From contig JABCPU010001081.1 in NCBI GenBank assembly GCA_016800925.1, positions 1-16,657 on the forward strand: 16,657 nt of DNA, written 5' to 3'. Shown piece after piece: positions 10,201-16,657 of this stretch. This DNA is from Suillus spraguei (lineage: Eukaryota > Basidiomycota > Agaricomycetes > Boletales > Suillaceae). Under the pieces are notes generated by a model that searched no databases, was not told the origin of the DNA, and saw nothing but the letters and a program-made list of their open reading frames with translations. How positions within the stretch are numbered: the stretch's first letter is position 1; each line of letters begins with the position of its first letter. The position numbers were made by a program, and so were the translations under genes.

Positions 10201-11996
10201 ACATCCCAGCCGCCGCCGATAGAACAAGATGTGTCGTCAGAGCCTACTGTCGAGGATAGCGTTGCATCTGAGAGCTCGGAGGGCGTTACGCAGTACAGGT
10301 CGTCATTTGCACCCTCAAAACAGGCTGCACAGCGAAAGGCGCGTGCACAAGCACAGCATCAGGCAGTGCTTCATAAGCCTGGGAGAGCGAACGGGAAGCG
10401 TGTCACACCTGGGAACAGGCTTGCTGGATGGAATGAGAGCAGTGATGAAGAGGAGGAAGAGGAAGATGAGGAAGATGAAGATGCTGATTCTGATGAAGAA
10501 CGCCCGTCGACGTTGGAGAGTAAGAAGCCGGGTCCTATCACACCTGTACCCGTCCCGGCTGTCAGACCTCTGCGTCCTAGTAGTGCAGGGCGTTCTGTGA
10601 CGCCTGGAGAACAAGCAACTGACGCAAATCCCTACGCGCAGTTACGACATCCTCGTAATTTGCCGCCTGTTCCGAGGCCGTTGACACAGGGTCAGCATAC
10701 CTCTCTTCGTCGAGTTTCCTGAGCTGATGATCTCCAGGTGGTGTTCCAGATGACTATATGAACGCCATGCCACCGCCTCGGCGACTTGCATCTGATCAGC
10801 ACATGCGAACACCAGATGATGCACCCCACCTGCGTCCACAGTCTGAATATACTTCTCAAGTCCTTCGTCCACAAGCTGACTTTAACCAACATCCTGCCCC
10901 TCGTCAGAGTATTTGGACACAGGTTCTCGATCCTGGTCGTGCGCCCGGTTCTTATCCTCAACCTGAAGCTCCCTTACAGCAACGAGACCCTTTCATCCAG
11001 TTAGAACCTGCTTCTCATTCCATGACGAAAGCTTTCACCCCTCATGGTCTACTATCTGCTGGGATGCAGGATAAGCAGGACCGGTCTGCCAAAAGACAAG
11101 AAGAGCTTGCGCGGGAAACGGGTGCCTCACTCATTAATGTTCCTAATAAACCACCACCGCCTCAGACGGGTCTCCTGGGTGCGATCACTGCTCATGAACG
11201 CGAACGTAAACGCGAAGGTGGCGTCGGTGCTGCTCTGACGGAGCGTGAGCGCGAAAAAAGGATGGCTGAAGATCGGCAACGCAAGATTGATGACTTCCAA
11301 CGCAATCAGCTGGAGATGCAGGGCATGTATGGAGGTGGCCAGCAATACCCGAACATGATGGGCAACCCGATGATGGCCAATCCTATGATGATGGGCATGA
11401 ACCCGATGATGACCGGTGGGAATCCGATGATGGCTGGTGCCAACCCCATGATGAATGGTGCCAACCCCATGATGACCGGTGGGTATATGGGCTATCCGGG
11501 TATGATGCCAGGTTTTGGAAACCCGCAGTTCTTTGCGCAGCAGGCGGCACAAGCTGCTTACCAACAAGCTATGATAGCATATTCCTCTGCCGGGTCACAT
11601 GTCGGCGATGGTATGCACCCCATGCCTATGAATCCCATGATGACTGGCGGTGGGATGGGCTACGATCCTCGGATGTCGATGATGGGCGTACCGATGATGG
11701 GCAACCCCTTGGCCATGAATCCTATGGGCGGAGGGATGGGGATGGGGATGGGAGGTGGTGGCATGGGAGGCGGTGGCATGGGAGGTGGTGGTATGGGAGG
11801 CATGGGCATGCAGATGACAGGTGGTTCGGCGTTCGACGCTCGGTATTCTCCAGCTAATATGGAAGAGCTTCGTCCTCCCGGCTCCCTCGCGCAGGGTCAG
11901 CGCACTGGCCACAGTTCGTCCCGGAACAGCTCAGCCGGTCAAGGGTCACCCGCCGGACCGCGCCCCGTCGACGCTCGGGATAGCCCGAAAAGTTGA
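6796..11996 (+). CDS. Skg3/Caf120-like PH-domain protein
   Basis: Six exons are inferred: 6796-7556, 7609-7841, 7891-8382, 8435-8541, 8593-10690 and 10738-11996. Introns are 47-52 bp. The product would be about 1,651 residues. The PH-like domain runs over roughly residues 190-332 (KVYFSGPLVKRI, DGWVDVWAQL, TTLSIWDMKEIEEA, then YTNVLTLNTAGSNLLLFSCP). A second conserved segment follows to about residue 540 (GRMEGWVLIRVAGQTDWKRMW, LLTLREVSQAFAVYPERPEL, EGWLLIMPE). The rest is Ser/Pro-rich and disordered, with a Glu/Asp run (10438-10503) and a Met/Gly-rich region. Known family members in yeast (Skg3, Caf120) are linked to the bud neck and the CCR4-NOT complex; a similar role is inferred. As given, the frame is broken at about 7195, 7785, 7801, 9304, 9702 and 9880, each by one missing base, and an in-frame TGA lies at 7521. 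With the missing bases, all exon phases agree. The start could instead be the Met at 7057. Confidence 0.85.
7503..7523 (+). other. In-frame TGA cluster inside the PH domain
   Basis: The frame from 7218 reads KEIEEANRRP then TGA, and continues in the same frame as VPPAYVNITDA up to the intron at 7557. Homologues carry a short basic/Gly segment and then Glu before VPP. Restoring one A and two G in the short runs here would read NRKGLEVPP and remove the stop, so three clustered deletions fit the wider pattern. A true nonsense mutation is the alternative. Confidence 0.55.
10438..10503 (+). repeat. Acidic low-complexity tract (GAA/GAG/GAT-rich)
   Basis: A purine-rich stretch encodes an almost unbroken run of Glu and Asp within the disordered part of the PH-domain protein (ESSDEEEEEEDEEDEDADSD). 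Such tracts often expand and contract by replication slippage. No function is claimed beyond a disordered acidic linker. Confidence 0.8.
11320..11820 (+). repeat. Met/Asn/Pro- and Gly/Met-rich repeat region
   Basis: Near the C-terminus of the PH-domain protein, the motif N-P-M-M with small variable spacers recurs about ten times (11365-11475, then again around 11629-11720). It is followed by three near-identical 15-bp units encoding GGGMG at 11751-11804. An Ala/Gln stretch (QQAAQAAYQQAM) lies between the two parts. The composition suggests a disordered, possibly sticky or phase-separating tail; this is inference. The antisense strand is open over most of the region and rich in His codons, which is a by-product of CAT being the complement of ATG. 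Confidence 0.85.
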
Positions 11997-12427
11997 TTTG
12001 CGGTCCCTTATTTCGACACATATCTGTCTAGGCATTTCTCCTTCTCGGTCAGGCGTGCAAGGACGGTCACTGAGTCACGCTTTTTTATGAAGTTTACGAC
12101 CATAAAATGCCTTTTCAATTTTTGTCTAGTTTATCATTCTTCATCGCTCCATTCTTCATGGACTTGGTCATCTCAATTATCTTCTGCATAGTTATATCTG
12201 GGTCCCTGACGAAATTGTTATGGTAGTGTCAGGTGTTTCTGTCAACACTGGAATGTTATTCAGATTAGTGAAACGTTGTATGAGATTTCCGGCGGAATCA
12301 ATGTTCGGCCACGTGAGCTCGATCACGGAGTCAGTGACCACTGACCAGTCCATCGACCCGGCTTATTAGTGTTCGTCGAAGTTTCTACGCTATTACGTTC
12401 ACACCCACTTGCTTAGAAGACTGACAG
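11997..12427 (+). promoter_or_regulatory. Spacer: 3' UTR of the PH gene and promoter of RAD2
   Basis: These 431 bp between two genes on the same strand hold no open frame of note. A TGAGTCA sequence, which matches the AP-1/Gcn4-type core, lies at 12071-12077. A CACGTG core lies at 12310-12315. A 7-bp inverted repeat with a 2-bp spacer lies at 12330-12345. No exact AATAAA signal or strong TATA box was seen. None of these sites has functional support beyond the match. Confidence 0.45.
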
Positions 12428-15400
12428 ATGGGTGTTAAGTCACTATGGATCTCTTGTCTCCAGTGGGCCGCCCAGTACCGTATGTACTCTGATTTTCGGC
12501 GTTACATGCTCAAACGCAGAATTCATGTTAGGCTCGAGACTATCGAAGGGAAAGCTCTTGCCATTGATTCTAGTATTTGGATCTACCAGTTTCAAGCTAC
12601 TATGCGCGACAAAGATGGACGTGCATTGGTTAACGCACATGTGCTAGGTTTCTTCCGACGTATCTGCAAGCTATTATTTTATGGGGTTCGCCCAGTCTTT
12701 GTGTTTGATGGAGGAGCTCCTGCGCTGAAGAGAAACACGATCGTAAGACACTCTTTCTTTTACTCGTTGAAAATGCTAACTGAACGTACAGATCGAGCGT
12801 AAGAAGAAGAAGAGTGGTGCCGCTGCAACTCACGCCAAGACTGCGGAGAGGCTGCTGGCGGCCCACATGAGACGGGAGGCTTTGGTACATGCTCAAACTT
12901 CACAGTATGCGACCTATCGTATCCTGAACGAATGTCCAAATGCTTATATGTGAGCCAGTCCTTCATCGTCGAAGGGCAAGCAGAAAGCGCCCTCAGGACC
13001 CGTGGTCCTGGATGAGAATGCGGTTTACCTTGAGGACATTGATAATTCTGTACCAAAGACGCCGGGAAGAAGAAAGCAGAGGAATCCCCTCCTTCGTCAA
13101 AAAAGAAGACCCGCTTCTATGATCATGATCCTTACAGGCTTCCAGAAGTGAATCTCGAAGAGCGCGTGGCGAAGGCTTCTAGTTCGCAGGCTCCAGACCC
13201 ACGCCTTGCCACAGAAGAGGAGCTCCGGACATTCATAGAGGAGATGCGTCCAGAGGACTTTGATGTCTCCTCTCCAGCATTCCGAGAGTTGCCCACAGAA
13301 GTTCAGTATGAAATTGTTGGTGACCTTCGGTTGAAATCACGTCAGACATCGTACAAGCGCCTTCAGAACATGCTACGGAAGGCAGAGACTCCTCTGGACT
13401 TCTCTCGAGAACAAATCAAGAATCTCAAGCAACGAAATGCTCTGACTCAACAGCTGTTGACGATACCGACAGCATCGGTAAAGCACACATCACCATTCCT
13501 GTTCGAATTGCCAGTGAACGAAATCGAGAGTATGTTCTCGTTAAGAACGAAGGGGCGGATGGCGGATGGGTCTTGGGTATCCGGGACGACGGCACGCGGT
13601 CAAAACCAATTGAAATTGATCAAGACAAACCCACGCTTCAAAGCTACAGCGATGATGACATGGAGATGGAGGAAATTAGTATGTACGCTGCCGGAATCCT
13701 TCGTTATCATTGATCATCCGTTCATTGTGTTGTCAGACCAGGGAATACAACTCCTGACTCTGATTTTCGGGAGTTCCAGGCAGGCATGGCATTGCACGCC
13801 ATAGGCAAACGCTCGCAGCCACCCGTGCCAAAACCTGTCCAGAGGCTAATTAAATCGAAGCCTTTATTTGACCTAGATGACGATGAGGACATATCCAGAC
13901 CTTTGGACGACGAATTTGATCACATCAGGGATCCTGAGCTGGCTCTTGCCATCCAGGCTTCACTAGAAGATCATACTGCAAATTATAAACCTAGTACGTT
14001 TTTCAAGAGCAGGCGCACGGCGAAATTTGACGTCCGTTTAGTCACTTCAGAACATTATCCTCCTAAACTTAGTCCTCCTGCAACTCCTCAGTCGAAACCT
14101 GCTCTTCGACCCCATGGTTCTGACGATGATTTATACACGTCCCCTTCTCGGCTGGAGACCGCACTTTCGATTGCGGGGCTGGTCTGGCGCGAAGGCCATC
14201 TGGAACTTTGCATGATCTTCCATCGCAATCTGCGTTTGGGAAGGCGGCTTTACTGGTGTCGCCGAAGACAGCATCGCGTCTCATGCCAATCGATCAATCG
14301 TCCTTGTCGGAATCAGAAGATAGTAACATGGATGAAGTATTGCCTGTACAGCCGGTTGAGGTACTACACAAAAGTCGTCGCTTGTTGTTACCAGTACCCA
14401 TGTCGAGCTGCCACAATCTTCCAAAATTTTGCAGGAGGTTGCACAAAATTCGGATGACGACATGGAAGAAGTCCCAGTTGGCGGTCACGTTCATAATATA
14501 CCCGAAGGTTCTGTGCCTATAGCAATTTCATCACCGGAAGATGCGGCGAAAGAACAACGATCGACGTTCTCTGCATCTTTTCAGCTACCGAACTCATTAG
14601 AATGTCTTCCACAGCCTTCGACCCCTGATGTGATCACGCCCGACGCTCGGATACCTGAGAGCGACGATGAATCTGATATCGAATGGTCACGATCTCCGTC
14701 TCCAGTGCTTGGTACTGCTCCGGAGATTACTGATCAAAGAGTGTCTGCTGCTGAGGAAACGTGGGATGCTGCTGAGGAAATGGATCCGCACGCCGAAGAA
14801 GGCGAATTTGCTCGGTTCATCTCACAAGTCAAGGGCAAGGATTTAGATACCGTCAGGCATGAGATCGACGAAGAGATTCGGACGTTGAATCAGCAGAAGA
14901 AGGCAGCGATGCGTGATTCAGAAGACATCACTCAACAGATGATCTCTCAAATTATGGTATGTGTACCGTGCTAAAGACAGTACTATTCAGTTGACTTCAA
15001 TTTCGGGCCCAAGCTCTTACTGCGTCTCTTCGGGATTCCATATATAACCGCACCGATGGAAGCCGAAGCACAGTGTGCAGAATTAGTGTCGCTGGGTTTA
15101 GTCGAGGGCATCATAACGGACGACTCGGATGTTTTCCTTTTCGGAGGCATGCGCGTCTTCAAGAATATGTTTAATCAATCCAAGACTGTGGAATGTTTTC
15201 TTTCCTCCGACCTGTCGCGAGAGCTTGGGCTGGAACGCGATACGCTCATCCGTCTGGCGTACCTGCTTGGAAGCGACTATGTCGAGGGACTTCCTGGTGT
15301 TGGCCCTGTAATGGCTATGGAACTGCTAAAAGAGTTCCCGGGCGAGGATGGCCTTCATAAGTTCAAGGACTGGTGGACCAAAGTCCAAAGTGGGCGGGAC

Positions 15401-16419
15401 CGAGCAGAGGACAGTACTACCAAATTCCGCAAGCGCTTCGTACGTACCTTGCTGAAAAATTTTGATGCCAGTTTATATGAGCTTATCTTTGATCTAGAAA
15501 AAGAAGTTTAAAAACTTGTACCTGCCCCTGGAGTGGCCTAATGCGTCGGTAGTGAGTAGTTGCCGTTTTGGTTGCAATGGAAGGGTAATGGTGCCGTAGA
15601 GGGATGCTTATTATCATCCGACGGTGGATTCGTCAGATGAACCGTTTAAATGGGGTATGCCCGACCTCGACGCCCTCCGACAGTGCGTAATGACCACGTC
15701 TGGTACTTGAGAAAATGCTCACAAAGGCTCCGCAGCTTTTTCCACGAAGAACTACACTGGAACCAAACCAAAGTAGATGAAACACTTTTACCAATTATTC
15801 AGAAAATGAATAAGCGGAACCAGGTACGGATCAAGCCACGTGGCGTATTAATGTTCGGGTGCGCGACTAATTCAAATATGTTTGCTAGGCAGCATCTATG
15901 AATCGGCAAGGCAACTTAAACAGCTTCTTTGATGTTGCGCCCGGTACCGGATCATATGCTCCACGAAAACGACAAGCATATGGAAGTAAGCGTCTTCAAC
16001 AGGTGATTACGGATTTCCGAAATCAGCAGGCACAACGGAATACAAGCACACCAGTATCTGATGAGACAGATGACCTTACACCCAACGACGGGAAGGAACC
16101 TGCCACCAAAAAAAGGAAAATGAGCGCTAAGAGCCGAACGAAAACAAGTCCCGTGGTGGCACAACCAAAAAGACAGGGGACTGGGACTGGCCGCAGAGGC
16201 AAGGACCGCGGTACCAGAACGCGCGGCTCGTCCTCCAAGACAGTTCAGGAATCCGAGTCTGAAAGCGGGGATGAGTATGTTGGCAATGTGATTGATGACA
16301 ATCCATCTGCTACAGAAACATCAAAACCCACTCTCCGCCCACGGGCGAGACCAGTGGTAAAAGGGTCCCGAACATCTGACAAGTACACCATGCTTGCGGC
16401 AGAGTCCGAGGCTTCTTAG
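12428..16419 (+). CDS. RAD2: Rad2/XPG structure-specific endonuclease, nucleotide excision repair
   Basis: This nuclear enzyme makes the 3' incision during nucleotide excision repair. Ten exons are inferred: 12428-12479, 12532-12742, 12792-12904, 12959-13678, 13742-14956, 15014-15439, 15498-15551, 15600-15682, 15736-15823 and 15889-16419. The total is about 1,165 residues, close to human XPG. The N-nuclease domain (MGVKSLW, LAIDSSIWIYQF, PVFVFDGGAPALK) has Asp at 30 and 77. A long acidic spacer follows, with a ubiquitin-interacting motif near 430 (DPELALAIQASLED). The I domain starts near 773 (ITAPMEAEAQ, ITDDSD, then LGSDYVEGLPGVGP as the helix-two-turn-helix). A PIP box (QGNLNSFF, about 996-1003) and basic clusters (KKRK near 1063) end the protein. 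Five points lack one base: 12447, 13064-13068, 13464, 14175-14178 and 14382. Adding them makes every exon phase agree and the total length divisible by three. Intron 1 could use an earlier AG at 12519, but the one ending at 12531 gives the family sequence RPVPLETIEGK. Confidence 0.96.
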
Positions 16420-16599
16420 CTTAAGCAACATGTAGTACTTCCTTGAGATCCGAAATTCTGAACGTGCGTTATGTCCAGGAAAGACAAGGACTGCGTCCAG
16501 TAAACGGTAGCGAATTGGCAGACTTATGCAAAGATAGTAAAACGCGTGAGAGCGAATTTCTCCCAGATAAGAAACGAGAGGTCTAGGTACACCGCAATA
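16420..16599. other. Short intergenic 3' region after RAD2
   Basis: The stretch holds the RAD2 3' UTR and probably the 3' UTR of a convergent gene. No canonical AATAAA is present and no open frame is supported. Confidence 0.4.
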
Positions 16600-16632
16600 T
16601 TACTCGTCGACCTCTTCAGTCTCTTCTCTAGC
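16600..16632 (-). CDS. Possible last exon of a convergent gene (partial)
   Basis: On the minus strand an acceptor-like sequence with a branch-like CTAAT (CTAATTATTCTAG) is followed by eleven codons that read AREETEEVDE and then TAA (complement at 16600-16602). An acidic C-terminus after a short intron is typical of genes in this kind of genome. The rest of the gene would lie beyond the right edge, so no product can be named. The call rests on a very short piece and is tentative. Confidence 0.25.
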   Translation of the reverse strand, partial: AREETEEVDE

Positions 16633-16657
16633 CTAGAATAATTAGGGTCAATTGACC

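Noticed and set aside
10315..10614. Minus-strand open frame with a Phe/Ile/Leu-rich stretch that looks like a membrane segment
   Set aside because: It is the antisense reading of the Glu/Asp tract (GAA, GAT and GAG become TTC, ATC and CTC) inside the PH-domain gene.
11127..11567. Minus-strand open frame of 146 residues, His-rich, and a similar one at 11595-11912
   Set aside because: They are antisense to the Met-rich repeats of the PH-domain protein. CAT and CAC codons are the complement of ATG and GTG, so the open frames and the His content follow from the sense repeat.
6796..16419. Both large genes as true pseudogenes
   Set aside because: All breaks are of one kind, single missing bases mostly in short runs, while catalytic residues, splice sites and interaction motifs are intact. 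This fits sequence error better than decay, though it cannot be proven here.

Overview
The window looks like nuclear DNA of a filamentous basidiomycete, probably an Agaricomycete. Two large plus-strand genes are cut by many very short introns (47-65 bp, GT...AG), and their protein sequences fit fungal families. The species cannot be named from this sequence.

Layout. Positions 1-6.0 kb are gene-poor and decayed. They hold a degenerate partial copy (about 363-1005) of the promoter and 5' end of the gene that lies 5.5-6 kb downstream, some exon-like fragments of an unrecognised protein (about 3.5-4.6 kb), and a fragment of a protein tyrosine phosphatase with its WPD loop (about 5.65-5.97 kb). 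Positions 6796-11996 hold a six-exon gene for a Skg3/Caf120-like PH-domain protein with a long disordered tail and a Met/Asn/Pro/Gly-rich repeat region. After a 431-bp spacer, positions 12428-16419 hold a ten-exon gene for the XPG/Rad2 endonuclease of nucleotide excision repair. It has both nuclease domains, a ubiquitin-interacting motif, a PIP box and nuclear localisation signals. The right edge may contain the last exon of a convergent minus-strand gene.

The most consequential observation is that neither large gene reads through as given. Eleven points need one extra base to restore the family reading frame. They mostly sit in short homopolymers, and all go in the same direction (a base is missing). 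With those bases counted and the introns removed, both models close exactly: about 1,651 residues for the PH protein and 1,165 for Rad2, where the catalytic Asp residues fall at 30 and 77 as in human XPG. One further cluster (7503-7523) contains an in-frame TGA. I infer that the genes are intact in the organism and that the sequence has uncorrected homopolymer deletions. Two adjacent pseudogenes is the less likely reading.

I found no convincing new multi-gene system. The two large genes have unrelated roles, cortical or CCR4-NOT-linked signalling and DNA repair, and share only orientation.
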